Part shown: positions 53,050 to 61,816 of the stretch, in pieces | How positions within the stretch are numbered: the first letter of the stretch is position 1 | Layout: every line of letters starts with the position of its first letter | Assembly (NCBI RefSeq): GCF_963667045.1 | Contig: NZ_OY762934.1 | Location: forward strand, 4,532,501-4,596,500 | Length of the DNA stretch: 64,000 nt | Direction: 5' to 3' | Source of the DNA: an uncultured Cohaesibacter sp. | GTDB lineage: Bacteria > Pseudomonadota > Alphaproteobacteria > Rhizobiales > Cohaesibacteraceae | The notes under the pieces: model-generated | The model's database searches: none | Seen by the model: only the letters and a program-made list of their open reading frames with translations | What the model was told of the DNA's origin: nothing | Program-made: the position numbers and the translations under genes

Positions 53050-54498
53050 ATGATCCCGATTACCATCTTTGAAGGCCAGAAAATTGCGGTATTCGGGCTT
53101 GGGGGCAGTGGTCTTGCGACGCTTAAGGCGCTTGCCGCCGGGGGCGCCGAGCTATTCGCCTATGACGACAAGGAAGCCAGTCGCGACAAGGCCGCCGAGA
53201 TCGAAGGGGTCGAGATCTGCGACCTGAAGTCGGCTGACTGGTCGCAGTTTGCTGCGCTGGTTCTGGCCCCCGGTGTGCCGCTTACCCATCCCGAGCCGCA
53301 CTGGAGTGTTCGGATGGCCAAAGACGCAGGCGTCGAGGTCATCGGTGATATCGAGCTGTTCTGCCGTCAGCGACGGGCGAGCGGGATCGATTCTCCTTTC
53401 ATCGCCATCACCGGCACCAATGGCAAGTCGACCACGACGGCCCTCATCACCCACCTGCTTAGCGAAGCCGGGCTGGATGTGCAGATGGGCGGCAACATCG
53501 GCACGCCGGTTCTTGCGCTCGAACCGCTTGCTCCGGACCGGATCTATGTCATCGAGGTATCCTCGTACCAGATCGATCTGGCCCCGACGATTGATCCGTC
53601 CATCGGTGTTCTGATGAATATTTCTGCCGATCATCTCGACCGGCATGGCGATCTGATGAACTACGCCCGTATCAAGAGCCGCTTGGTGACTGCCTCTGAT
53701 CTGGCGGTGGTGGCGCTTGATGATCGGCTGTCGGCCAATGTTGCCTCCAATCTGCGTCTCAAGGGTCATGCGGTGGTGACGGTCTCCGGCTTTGGTAACG
53801 AGCGGGCGATGATTGCCGCTCCGGACGGGGTATTACAGAGCATGGAGGGGGATTTCCTCTTCAATCTCGATCAGGCCCGTGCCCTGCGTGGCACGCACAA
53901 TGCCCAGAACGCGGCCGCCGCGATTGCCGTTGCCCGTCAGTTGGACCTGCCTCCGGCTGCGCTGACGCACGGGCTCAAGTCCTTTGGTGGCCTTGAACAT
54001 CGCATGGAAGAGGTTGGCGCAACGGCGGGGATGCTGTTCATCAACGACTCCAAGGCAACGAATGCGGACGCCACCTCGCGGGCGCTTGCCTCTTTCCACA
54101 GGATCCACTGGATCCTTGGCGGGCTTGCCAAGGCAGGCGGGATCACCACGCTGGTGGATTATTTCGACCGTATCGAGCATGCCTATCTGATTGGCGAGGC
54201 CGCAGACGCCTTTGCCGAAACGCTGGCAAAGCACGGGGTTGCCTTCAGCCACTGCGGCCATATGGACGTTGCCCTTGATCACGCAGTCAAGGCCTGCAGC
54301 GAAGGCGCGATTGCCGAGGACAAGGCCGACCGGGTCATTCTGCTGTCGCCGGCCTGCGCTTCCTTTGACCAGTTTCCCAATTTCATGAAGAGGGGTGACA
54401 TCTTTCGCGAAGCAGTCCAGCATTATCTGCAAACAGGGTCTGTTGCGGTTGATCCCGCTCACCTTGACCCGGATGGTCTGGCCAACGAGGAGCAATGA
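53050..54498 (+). CDS. murD: UDP-MurNAc-L-alanine:D-glutamate ligase
   Basis: A 482-residue ligase that adds D-glutamate to UDP-MurNAc-Ala. It has an N-terminal Rossmann VFGLGGSGLATLKAL, P-loop TGTNGKSTTTALI, GGNIGTPVL, ISADHLDRHGD and the NDSKATNAD loop. The start ATG at 53050 has AAGGA upstream; TTG 53035 is in frame but overlaps that site. The stop overlaps the ftsW start by four bases (ATGA). Confidence 0.96.
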   Translation: MIPITIFEGQKIAVFGLGGSGLATLKALAAGGAELFAYDDKEASRDKAAEIEGVEICDLKSADWSQFAALVLAPGVPLTHPEPHWSVRMAKDAGVEVIGDIELFCRQRRASGIDSPFIAITGTNGKSTTTALITHLLSEAGLDVQMGGNIGTPVLALEPLAPDRIYVIEVSSYQIDLAPTIDPSIGVLMNISADHLDRHGDLMNYARIKSRLVTASDLAVVALDDRLSANVASNLRLKGHAVVTVSGFGNERAMIAAPDGVLQSMEGDFLFNLDQARALRGTHNAQNAAAAIAVARQLDLPPAALTHGLKSFGGLEHRMEEVGATAGMLFINDSKATNADATSRALASFHRIHWILGGLAKAGGITTLVDYFDRIEHAYLIGEAADAFAETLAKHGVAFSHCGHMDVALDHAVKACSEGAIAEDKADRVILLSPACASFDQFPNFMKRGDIFREAVQHYLQTGSVAVDPAHLDPDGLANEEQ

Positions 54499-55637
54499 TG
54501 CACCGAACGCGGAAAAACATGCTGACGGAATGGTGGTGGACAATCGACCGCCCGATGCTTGTCGCGCTCATTTTGCTGCTGTTCTTCGGTCTGGTTCTGT
54601 CGATGGCGGCCAGTCCGGCGATTGCCATGAAGCTCAATCTTGATGCGTTTCACTTCGTCAAGCGTCACGCCTTCTTTGTGCCTGTAGCGCTTGTCATCAT
54701 GATTGGCGTGACCTTTCTCAATCCGCGCCGGACACGGCGACTGGCGCTGTTCGTGCTGGTGTGCTCGTTGATAGGCATGGTCATGACCTTGCTGGTTGGC
54801 GGCTCGGTGAAGGGGGCGCAGCGCTGGATTTCCATCGCAGGTTTCACGATGCAGCCCTCGGAATTCATGAAGCCGGCCTTTGTGGTCATCGTGGCCTGGC
54901 TGTTCGCCGAGAATGATCGCAGGCCTGAAATTCCCGGCAACCTGTTTTCCATCGTGTTGTTCATGATTGTCGTGGCGCTGCTGGTTGCTCAGCCAGATAT
55001 CGGCCAGACGGGGTTGTTGGCTATCGTGTGGTCGGGCCTGTTCTTCATGGCGGGCATGCCGATTTTCTGGATCTTCCTGCTGGCTGGCCTTGGGGCGGGC
55101 GGTCTGACGATGGCCTATTTCTTCGTTCCGCACGTGACAGGCCGTATCAACCGCTTTCTCGATCCGGCATCGGGCGATACCTTTCAGGTGGATACCGCCA
55201 TGGATGCGATCATTCGCGGCGGCTGGCTGGGCGTTGGTCCGGGCGAGGGCATGGTCAAACGCACCTTGCCTGACTCCCACACCGACTTCATCTTTGCCGT
55301 GCTGGCTGAAGAGTTCGGCATCATCGCCTGTATGCTGCTTGTCTCGGTCTATCTGTTCATTGTCGTCAGGGCGTTGAAGCTGGCGCTGCAGACGCACGAT
55401 CTGTTCAAGCGGCTGGCGATCTCGGGCCTTGCGCTGCTGTTCGGCCTGCAAGCGGTGATCAATATCGCGGTGAACCTCAAGCTGATGCCGGCAAAGGGCA
55501 TGACGCTGCCCTTCATTTCCTATGGTGGATCCTCGCTTCTTTCTGTTGCCTTGACCATGGGATTTCTTTTAGCACTGACACGTAAGCGGCCGGAGGTCGG
55601 GTTGGAGAAGCGGCAGTTCTTCAAGCCATATGATTGA
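54495..55637 (+). CDS. ftsW: Septal peptidoglycan polymerase FtsW (SEDS family)
   Basis: A 380-residue SEDS glycosyltransferase with about ten membrane helices. It makes septal glycan from lipid II with FtsI. Visible motifs are KGAQRWISIAGFTMQPSEFMKPAF, LVAQPDIGQTGLL, VGPGEGMVKRTLPDSHTDFIFAVLAEEFG and FISYGGSSLL, as in FtsW and RodA. Its placement inside the dcw cluster identifies it as FtsW. It is followed by a 220-base gap with a short tandem repeat before murG. Confidence 0.96.
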   Translation: MMHRTRKNMLTEWWWTIDRPMLVALILLLFFGLVLSMAASPAIAMKLNLDAFHFVKRHAFFVPVALVIMIGVTFLNPRRTRRLALFVLVCSLIGMVMTLLVGGSVKGAQRWISIAGFTMQPSEFMKPAFVVIVAWLFAENDRRPEIPGNLFSIVLFMIVVALLVAQPDIGQTGLLAIVWSGLFFMAGMPIFWIFLLAGLGAGGLTMAYFFVPHVTGRINRFLDPASGDTFQVDTAMDAIIRGGWLGVGPGEGMVKRTLPDSHTDFIFAVLAEEFGIIACMLLVSVYLFIVVRALKLALQTHDLFKRLAISGLALLFGLQAVINIAVNLKLMPAKGMTLPFISYGGSSLLSVALTMGFLLALTRKRPEVGLEKRQFFKPYD

Positions 55638-55800
55638 AGCGGTTGGGCAGGGCGTTGACAGGCTTTGCGGATCGGACTATGCGGACAAGCCGCGTGAGGT
55701 GACGGCCTTGAGTGCCACGGGATTGCCCCAAAGCTCTCTTAAACCTCGGGGCCATTGTCCGATGACCGGGATCTTCGGGTCGGTCTGGCGTCGCTGCATG

Positions 55801-55833
55801 GAAGGCGCGGCATAGAAGGCGCGGCATAGAAGG
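55801..55833 (+). repeat. 14-bp tandem repeat in the ftsW-murG gap
   Basis: GAAGGCGCGGCATA is repeated twice (55801-55814 and 55815-55828), followed by GAAGG. It precedes the murG ribosome site and has no obvious function. Confidence 0.7.
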
Positions 55834-55857
55834 AGCCACCAACGGGTGGAGTTTTGA

Positions 55858-56964
55858 ATGACAAAAACCGTTTTGCTTACGGCAGGAGGAACCGGCGGTC
55901 ATCTGTTTCCCGCACAGGCTCTGGCCCATGCGCTGATCGAGCGCGGCTGGAAGGTGCATCTGGCGACCGATGGCCGTGCGACGCAATATGGCCAGGACTT
56001 CCCGGCCGAGACCATCCAGATCATCCCGTCAGCAACGCCTTCGGTGAAGAATCCGCTCAAGATGGCAAAGGCGGCGCTGAAACTGGCGCGTGGCTACATG
56101 GTGGCGCGCAAGGTCATCAAGACGCTGAAGCCTGATGTGGTTGTCGGTTTTGGCGGCTATCCGACCGTCCCGCCGATGCTGGCTGCCCGTTCGCTTGGCG
56201 TGCCCAGCTGTTTGCATGAACAGAATGGCGTGATGGGACGCGCCAACCGCTTTCTGGGCAAGGGGGCTAGCGCGATTGCTGCGAGCTTCCCGATCCTCAA
56301 GGGGACCGAAGGGCTGGAAGACAAGGTGCGGCTGACGGGCAATCCGGTGCGTCCGGCTGTTGCCGAAGCGGCCAAACTGCCCTATGCGCCGTTGACTTCG
56401 GATGGTGTGTTCAATCTGGTGGTGTTTGGCGGCTCGCAAGGGGCGCGTTTTTTCTCCGAATATATGCCCGGTGCGCTTGGTCGCCTGCCGGAAGCCATGC
56501 GCGCCCGCATCAGGCTGGTGCAGCAGTGCCGCCCGGAAGACCTGATGAAGGTGAAGGTTGGCTATCGCGAACTGGGGCTTTCTGCAAAGCTGTCCCCTTT
56601 CTTTGCCGACATGCCTGCCCAGATCGCTGGTGCGCATCTGGTTGTCTGCCGGTCTGGGGCGTCTTCGGTCAGTGAACTGGCGGCGATTGGTCGCCCGTCC
56701 ATTCTGGTGCCGCTGCCCGGTACGCTCGATCAGGACCAGCATGCCAACGCCAAGGTTCTGGAATCGGCTGGCGGTGCATGGGTTTTGCAGCAGCGCGGCA
56801 TGCGGCCCAACGATATTTCCGATCTGCTTGAAGAGTTGATTGCCAATCCCGACAAGCTCACAGCCGCAGCTGCCGCTGCGCGGGGTGAGGGAAAGCTGGA
56901 TGCTGCCGAAAGGCTGGCAGATCTGGTGGAAGAATTGGCCGGTGCTACAGGAGTTGCCCAATGA
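55858..56964 (+). CDS. murG: Undecaprenyl-PP-MurNAc-pentapeptide GlcNAc transferase
   Basis: A 368-residue GT28-family enzyme that makes lipid II from lipid I. The N-terminal [37 protein letters not shown], the [12 protein letters not shown] loop and [18 protein letters not shown]-type end are hallmarks. The start ATG at 55858 has GGTGGAG upstream. It ends overlapping murC by four bases. Confidence 0.96.
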   Translation: MTKTVLLTAGGTGGHLFPAQALAHALIERGWKVHLATDGRATQYGQDFPAETIQIIPSATPSVKNPLKMAKAALKLARGYMVARKVIKTLKPDVVVGFGGYPTVPPMLAARSLGVPSCLHEQNGVMGRANRFLGKGASAIAASFPILKGTEGLEDKVRLTGNPVRPAVAEAAKLPYAPLTSDGVFNLVVFGGSQGARFFSEYMPGALGRLPEAMRARIRLVQQCRPEDLMKVKVGYRELGLSAKLSPFFADMPAQIAGAHLVVCRSGASSVSELAAIGRPSILVPLPGTLDQDQHANAKVLESAGGAWVLQQRGMRPNDISDLLEELIANPDKLTAAAAAARGEGKLDAAERLADLVEELAGATGVAQ

Positions 56965-58376
56965 AGATGCCTCAGAATATTGGTCCGGTCCATTTCGTCG
57001 GGATCGGCGGGATCGGCATGTCCGGTATTGCGGAAGTGCTGCTCAAGCTCGGTTATACGGTGCAGGGTAGTGACATAGCCGAAGGGGGCAACGTGGTGCG
57101 GCTGCGCGAGCAGGGCATCAAGGTGATGGTTGGTCATGCTGCCGAGAATATCGGCGACGCTCAGGTCGTCGTGGTCTCCTCCGCCATCAAGGCGGATAAT
57201 CCGGAACTGAAGGAAGCCCGTGCGCGGCTCCTGCCGGTGGTGCGCCGCGCCGAAATGCTGGCTGAGCTGATGCGTTTCAAGGAAGCCATCGCGATTGGCG
57301 GCACCCATGGCAAGACCACCACCACCTCGCTGGTCGCCGCCCTTCTGGACGCAGGCGGCATGGACCCGACGGTCATCAACGGCGGCATCATCAATGCCTA
57401 TGGCACCAATGCCCGCATGGGGGATGGCGACTGGATGGTGGTGGAAGCCGACGAGAGCGACGGAACATTCGTCAAATTGCCCGCCGACATTGCCATTGTC
57501 ACCAACATCGATCCGGAGCATCTGGACCACTATCACACCTATGATGCGGTCAAGGCTGCTTTCAAGGCCTTCGTCGAGAATGTGCCTTTCTACGGCTTTG
57601 CGGCCATGTGTCTTGACCATCCGGTGGTGCAGACCCTTGTCGGGCAGATCGAGGACCGGCGCATCGTGACCTATGGCACCAACCCCCAGGCCGACGTCCG
57701 CTACAAGGATTTGCGGTCAGACGGTGGTGTCAGTCGCTTCACCGTCGAGATCCGTGATCGGCGCAGCGGTGCCGTTGAGGAAATCTCCGGCCTGACGCTG
57801 CCGATGCCCGGCGAGCACAATGTTGCCAACGCGACCGCGGCGATTGCCGTGGCCCATGAGCTCGAGATTCCGGCTGAAGCCATTCGCAAGGGGCTTTCCT
57901 CCTTCGGCGGCGTCAAGCGCCGCTTCACGCGCGTGGGCAACTGGAACGGCATCGAGGTGATTGACGATTACGCTCATCATCCGGTTGAAATTGCCGCTGT
58001 CATGCGTGCAGCCCGTCAGGCTTCGCAGGGCAAGGTGATTGCCGTGATGCAGCCTCATCGTTATTCGCGCCTGCAGAACCATTTCGAGGACTTCTGCACC
58101 TGTATGAACATCGCCGACCATGTGCTGGTGGCCGATGTCTATCCGGCCGGTGAAAAGCCGATTGAAGGGGTCAATGCCGAAGCGTTGGTGGAAGGGCTGA
58201 AGAGCCACGGCCACCGTAACGCAGCCCTGCTCGGGCCGTCCGAAGGCTTGGCTCAGCGTATTCGTGATGTTGCGGCTCCGGGCGATTATGTGGTCTGCCT
58301 TGGTGCAGGCAGCATCACCACCTGGGCCAACGGTCTTGCCGGAGCTCTCAAGGCGCTGGCCGGTGAAGAGGCCTGA
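56961..58376 (+). CDS. murC: UDP-MurNAc:L-alanine ligase
   Basis: A 471-residue ligase that adds the first L-alanine. It shows [18 protein letters not shown]-type [19 protein letters not shown]-loop [34 protein letters not shown] and [10 protein letters not shown]. It starts at the ATG overlapping murG and ends with TGATG overlap into murB. It is part of the translationally coupled murG-murC-murB block. Confidence 0.97.
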   Translation: MKMPQNIGPVHFVGIGGIGMSGIAEVLLKLGYTVQGSDIAEGGNVVRLREQGIKVMVGHAAENIGDAQVVVVSSAIKADNPELKEARARLLPVVRRAEMLAELMRFKEAIAIGGTHGKTTTTSLVAALLDAGGMDPTVINGGIINAYGTNARMGDGDWMVVEADESDGTFVKLPADIAIVTNIDPEHLDHYHTYDAVKAAFKAFVENVPFYGFAAMCLDHPVVQTLVGQIEDRRIVTYGTNPQADVRYKDLRSDGGVSRFTVEIRDRRSGAVEEISGLTLPMPGEHNVANATAAIAVAHELEIPAEAIRKGLSSFGGVKRRFTRVGNWNGIEVIDDYAHHPVEIAAVMRAARQASQGKVIAVMQPHRYSRLQNHFEDFCTCMNIADHVLVADVYPAGEKPIEGVNAEALVEGLKSHGHRNAALLGPSEGLAQRIRDVAAPGDYVVCLGAGSITTWANGLAGALKALAGEEA

Positions 58377-59329
58377 TGATGTTTGCAGATCTGCTTGAGG
58401 AGCTGGGAGACTGGACGGGCAAGGTGCGCGGACGCCTGTCGAGCAACTTCGATATCGCCGGGTTCACCTGGTTTCGGGTGGGCGGGCCTGCCCAGTTGTT
58501 CTTCAATCCGGCTGACGAAGCGGATCTGTCCTATTTCCTCAAGCATCTGCCCGAAGATATCCCGGTCACGACGATCGGGCTTGGCTCTAACCTGCTGGTG
58601 CGCGATGGCGGTATCGAAGGGGTGGTCATCCGCCTGTCGGGCAAGGTCTTCAGCTCTGCCGAGGTCGATGACGATTATGTCGTTCGAGTAGGCGCGGCGA
58701 TGCCGGACATGCGCTTTGCCCAGCAGATGGCACGGCAGGGGGTTGGCGGCTTTGCCTTCTACAAGGGCATTCCCGGCTCGATCGGCGGGGCCTTGCGGAT
58801 GAATGCCGGGGCGCATGGCGACGAGACCAAACGCCGCCTTCTGGGCGCACGTGCAATGGACCGTCAGGGAAACATTCACAAATTGACACCTGACGATCTT
58901 GGCCATGGCTACCGCTCCTGTTCGGTGCCTTCCGACTATATCTTTACCGAGGCGACCTATCAGGGCGAAGCCGGTGATCCGGATGCACTGAAGGCCGAGA
59001 TGGACGAGGTTTCTGCCTATCGCGAGGAAAACCAGCCAACCAAGGAGCGGACCGGCGGCTCGACCTTCCGCAACCCTGATGGCATGAGTGCATGGAAGCT
59101 GGTGGACGAGGCCGGGTTCCGTGGCTTCAGTCTGGGCGGCGCGCAGGTTTCACCCAAGCACACCAATTTTCTCATCAATACCGGCGATGCAACAGCCGAC
59201 GACATCGAACGGCTTGGCGAAACGATTCGCCAGAAGGTGCGGGCGATGACCGGGGTTTCCCTACACTGGGAGATCAAGCGCATCGGTGCCTTTGCCGAGG
59301 GCAAGACGATCACGCCTTTTCTTGATTGA
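58376..59329 (+). CDS. murB: UDP-N-acetylenolpyruvoylglucosamine reductase
   Basis: A 317-residue FAD-dependent reductase that finishes UDP-MurNAc synthesis. It has FTWFRVGGPAQLFF, IGLGSNLLVRDGGIEGVVIRL, FYKGIPGSIGGALRMNAGAHG, GSTFRNPDG and the C-terminal HWEIKRIG, consistent with a type I-like MurB. The start is ATG 58376 or 58379 (both sit in the murC overlap). It is followed closely by a MazG-like gene that is unusual in this position. Confidence 0.96.
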   Translation: MMFADLLEELGDWTGKVRGRLSSNFDIAGFTWFRVGGPAQLFFNPADEADLSYFLKHLPEDIPVTTIGLGSNLLVRDGGIEGVVIRLSGKVFSSAEVDDDYVVRVGAAMPDMRFAQQMARQGVGGFAFYKGIPGSIGGALRMNAGAHGDETKRRLLGARAMDRQGNIHKLTPDDLGHGYRSCSVPSDYIFTEATYQGEAGDPDALKAEMDEVSAYREENQPTKERTGGSTFRNPDGMSAWKLVDEAGFRGFSLGGAQVSPKHTNFLINTGDATADDIERLGETIRQKVRAMTGVSLHWEIKRIGAFAEGKTITPFLD

Positions 59330-59372
59330 CGAGGCCCCGAAAGGGGACACGAGAGCGGATAGCGGAGGGGAC

Positions 59373-59702
59373 ATGGACGATCTGCACAAGGAAAGCGAGA
59401 CGCTGTCATCCCTCAGTGACAAGATCGCAAGGGTCTCCGATATCTATGCCGAGCGGTTCGCTATCGAGCGTGACGACCTCTGGCACCTTTGCAAGCTTTC
59501 CGAAGAACTGGGCGAACTGCATTCCGCATTCCTCAGCCTCTCGAGGCGCGGCCGGGATCGCGGCAAGAGCGAAGCGGAGCTCGCGCTCGACGTGGAACAG
59601 GAGCTGGCCGACCTGTTTGCCCATCTTTTGCTGTTCGCAAAACACAGAAACATTAACATCGAGCAGGCCCTGCAGACCAAATGGTTTCGCTATCTTTCCT
59701 GA
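59373..59702 (+). CDS. MazG-like nucleotide pyrophosphohydrolase-related protein within the dcw cluster
   Basis: A 109-residue helical protein. The segments LCKLSEELGELHSAFLSLSRRG and DVEQELADLFAHLLLFAKH match the MazG/all-alpha NTP-PPase pattern (EE..E, then E..D). These enzymes hydrolyse NTPs or dNTPs, but many small members are uncharacterised. The start ATG at 59373 has a strong GGAGGGG site. The frame is open from 59286, but that part overlaps the end of murB. It lies between murB and ddl, where a nucleotide hydrolase is not a standard dcw gene. Confidence 0.78.
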   Translation: MDDLHKESETLSSLSDKIARVSDIYAERFAIERDDLWHLCKLSEELGELHSAFLSLSRRGRDRGKSEAELALDVEQELADLFAHLLLFAKHRNINIEQALQTKWFRYLS

Positions 59703-59832
59703 AAGTCTGAATAATCCCCTTGCGAAAGAAATCGGGAATTTCAGTCAATTCAAGGGTTTGCCTCCATTTCCCCGTTCTTCTTCTGCTTCTGACGACGATA
59801 AGTGATTCTTGCTTATGATTTGTTAGGGATTT

Positions 59833-59840
59833 TTAACCAT
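59833..59840 (+). promoter_or_regulatory. TTAACCAT CtrA-type motif upstream of ddl
   Basis: TTAACCAT at 59833-59840 matches the short CtrA consensus, 133 bases before the ddl ATG. The local region (59790-59850) is AT-rich, with a GATTC (GANTC) site at 59804-59808. Confidence 0.5.
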
Positions 59841-59972
59841 AACTATAGGGATCAAGTGCAAATTGCATGACCTGCAAGAGTGCCATCCTCTGGCCTCTGT
59901 GTCGTGCAAGGGTTCCGGCCAGAAATGTGGTTTTCCCGCACGGGATTTATTCTGGCAAAAGAGGTTTGGTTA

Positions 59973-60896
59973 ATGGCAAAGCATGTTGCAGTGTTGATGG
60001 GTGGGTGGTCATCGGAGCGTCCGGTTTCGCTGAGTTCCGGAAAAGACTGTGCCGATGCACTCGAATCTGCCGGGTACAAGGTGACCCGCATCGATGTCCA
60101 GAGAGACATATCCACCGTTTTGTCCGAGCTGAAACCTGATGTTGCATTCAATGCCCTGCACGGCCCGTTCGGTGAAGACGGCTGCATTCAGGGTATGCTC
60201 GAAGTTCTCGGTATTCCTTATACGCACAGTGGCGTGCTTGCCTCTTCCTTGGCTATGAACAAGGAAAAAGCCAAGGATATCATGCGTGCTGCCGGAATCC
60301 CGGTGGCCGAATCCCGCGTTGTTCATCGGCTGGAAGCTGCCAAATCCCATATCCTGCCGCCGCCTTACGTGATCAAGCCGGTCAATGAAGGGTCGAGCTT
60401 CGGCGTGCTGATTGTTGGCGCGGATCAACAGCATCCTCCACAGGAACTTTATTCAAGTGATTGGCCCTATGGCGATCTGGTGATGGTGGAACGCTATGTC
60501 GGCGGCCGCGATCTGACATGCGCGGCCATGGGCGACCGGGCGCTGGATATCATCGATATCATCTCCAACAACAATACCTTCTATGACTACGACGCCAAGT
60601 ATGCTCCGGGTGGCTCGACGCATATTTTGCCGGCCGATCTTAAACCGAATATTTACCAATATATTCAATCGTTAACCATAAAGGCTCATCAGGCGCTCGG
60701 TTGCAGGGGCATTTCCCGCGCTGATTTTCGCTATGACGAGACCGCTGGAGAGGATGGCGACCTCATCTGTCTGGAAGTCAACACCCAGCCAGGCATGACG
60801 CCGACATCTCTGGTGCCTGACATGGCAAGACATGCAGGCATGGAATTTGAAGAACTGGTCAGTTGGATGGTGGAGGACGCTTCGTGCGACCGATAA
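59973..60896 (+). CDS. ddl: D-alanine-D-alanine ligase
   Basis: A 307-residue ATP-grasp enzyme that joins two D-alanines. It shows VLMGGWSSERPVSLSSG, HGPFGEDGCIQGMLEVLGIPYTHSG, PPYVIKPVNEGSSFGV, DLTCAAMGDRALDI and ICLEVNTQPGMTP, as expected. The start ATG at 59973 has GAGG upstream; the open frame further back is implausible. A TTAACCAT motif at 60672-60679 lies within the coding region. It overlaps ftsQ by 13 bases. Confidence 0.95.
   Translation: MAKHVAVLMGGWSSERPVSLSSGKDCADALESAGYKVTRIDVQRDISTVLSELKPDVAFNALHGPFGEDGCIQGMLEVLGIPYTHSGVLASSLAMNKEKAKDIMRAAGIPVAESRVVHRLEAAKSHILPPPYVIKPVNEGSSFGVLIVGADQQHPPQELYSSDWPYGDLVMVERYVGGRDLTCAAMGDRALDIIDIISNNNTFYDYDAKYAPGGSTHILPADLKPNIYQYIQSLTIKAHQALGCRGISRADFRYDETAGEDGDLICLEVNTQPGMTPTSLVPDMARHAGMEFEELVSWMVEDASCDR
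60672..60679 (+). promoter_or_regulatory. Intragenic TTAACCAT motif in ddl, upstream of ftsQ
   Basis: TTAACCAT begins on an in-frame TTA leucine codon, a rare codon in this GC-rich DNA, within an AT-rich patch (60640-60685) unlike the rest of ddl. It is 204 bases before the ftsQ start and could be a CtrA site for an ftsQA promoter. Confidence 0.5.
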
Positions 60897-61816
60897 AGGG
60901 CAGACAGAAGGATGACAGGACGGTGTCCGGTGGCGCTCGCAGAAAGAGCGCTGCACAGGATCCCCGCGCCTATGCCTATGAGCAGCGTCGCCTGCCTTTC
61001 TACCGCCGGATCATTCCACTGGCAGAGGCCTGGATCCCGCGCGGGTTTGGCTGGGGGCTCAGCGTCGGCTTTCTCGGCGTGACCATTCTCTATGGTGCCT
61101 CGATTGGTGGCGAGAACCAGACGACGCTGGAAAAGGCCTCGTCGGTGTTCGGGCTCAAGGTCGAGGCTGTGTTGATCTCCGGTCAGAAGGAAGTGTCCGA
61201 GGCTGATATCCTGCGCGTGCTCGGCATCAACGAGGACAGTTCGCTGCTGACCTTCGATGCCTATGATGCCCGCAAGAAGCTGGAAAGCATGAGCTGGATT
61301 GCCGAGGCGCAGGTCCAGAAGCTCTATCCGAACAAGCTTCAGGTGGTGATTCGCGAGCAGAAGCCCTTTGCGCTTTGGCAGCGCGGGGAATATGTCTCCG
61401 TCATTGCCTATGACGGTTCGGTGCTGACTGATCACATCGATCCCGAGTTTGCCAAGCTGCCACTGGTCGTTGGCCATGGGGCGCAGCGGCAGGCTGCGGC
61501 GATGTTCGAGCTGCTGGCGCAGTTCCCTTCCATCGCGCGCAAGACACGGGCTGTGGTCTATGTCTCCGAACGGCGCTGGGATCTCTATTTCAAGAATGGC
61601 GTTCAGGCCAAGCTGCCGGAAGTGGGCGTGGCTGACGCACTGGAAAAACTGCTTGCCTTCGATGAGAAGGGGGCGCTTTCCCGTAAGGACATAACAACAG
61701 TTGACATGCGTCTTGCCGACAGGACGTTCGTTCGCATGAGCAAGGATGCTGCTGCCAAGCGTCGCGCGGCGCTGCGCACGCTGGGGGCAGACATTCCTCG
61801 GGAGGTGGAAACATGA
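60884..61816 (+). CDS. ftsQ: Cell division protein FtsQ
   Basis: A 310-residue divisome protein with a long cytoplasmic N-terminus (basic, KGRQKDDRTVSGGARRKSA), a membrane helix (GWGLSVGFLGVTILYGASIGG) and a periplasmic POTRA plus beta domain (VEAVLISGQKEVSEADILRVLGI, RLADRTFVRMS). The start GTG at 60884 has GGAGG with 7-base spacing; TTG 60863 is in frame but weaker. The start overlaps the ddl end, and the end overlaps ftsA. FtsQ recruits FtsL and FtsB. Confidence 0.94.
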   Translation: MRPIKGRQKDDRTVSGGARRKSAAQDPRAYAYEQRRLPFYRRIIPLAEAWIPRGFGWGLSVGFLGVTILYGASIGGENQTTLEKASSVFGLKVEAVLISGQKEVSEADILRVLGINEDSSLLTFDAYDARKKLESMSWIAEAQVQKLYPNKLQVVIREQKPFALWQRGEYVSVIAYDGSVLTDHIDPEFAKLPLVVGHGAQRQAAAMFELLAQFPSIARKTRAVVYVSERRWDLYFKNGVQAKLPEVGVADALEKLLAFDEKGALSRKDITTVDMRLADRTFVRMSKDAAAKRRAALRTLGADIPREVET

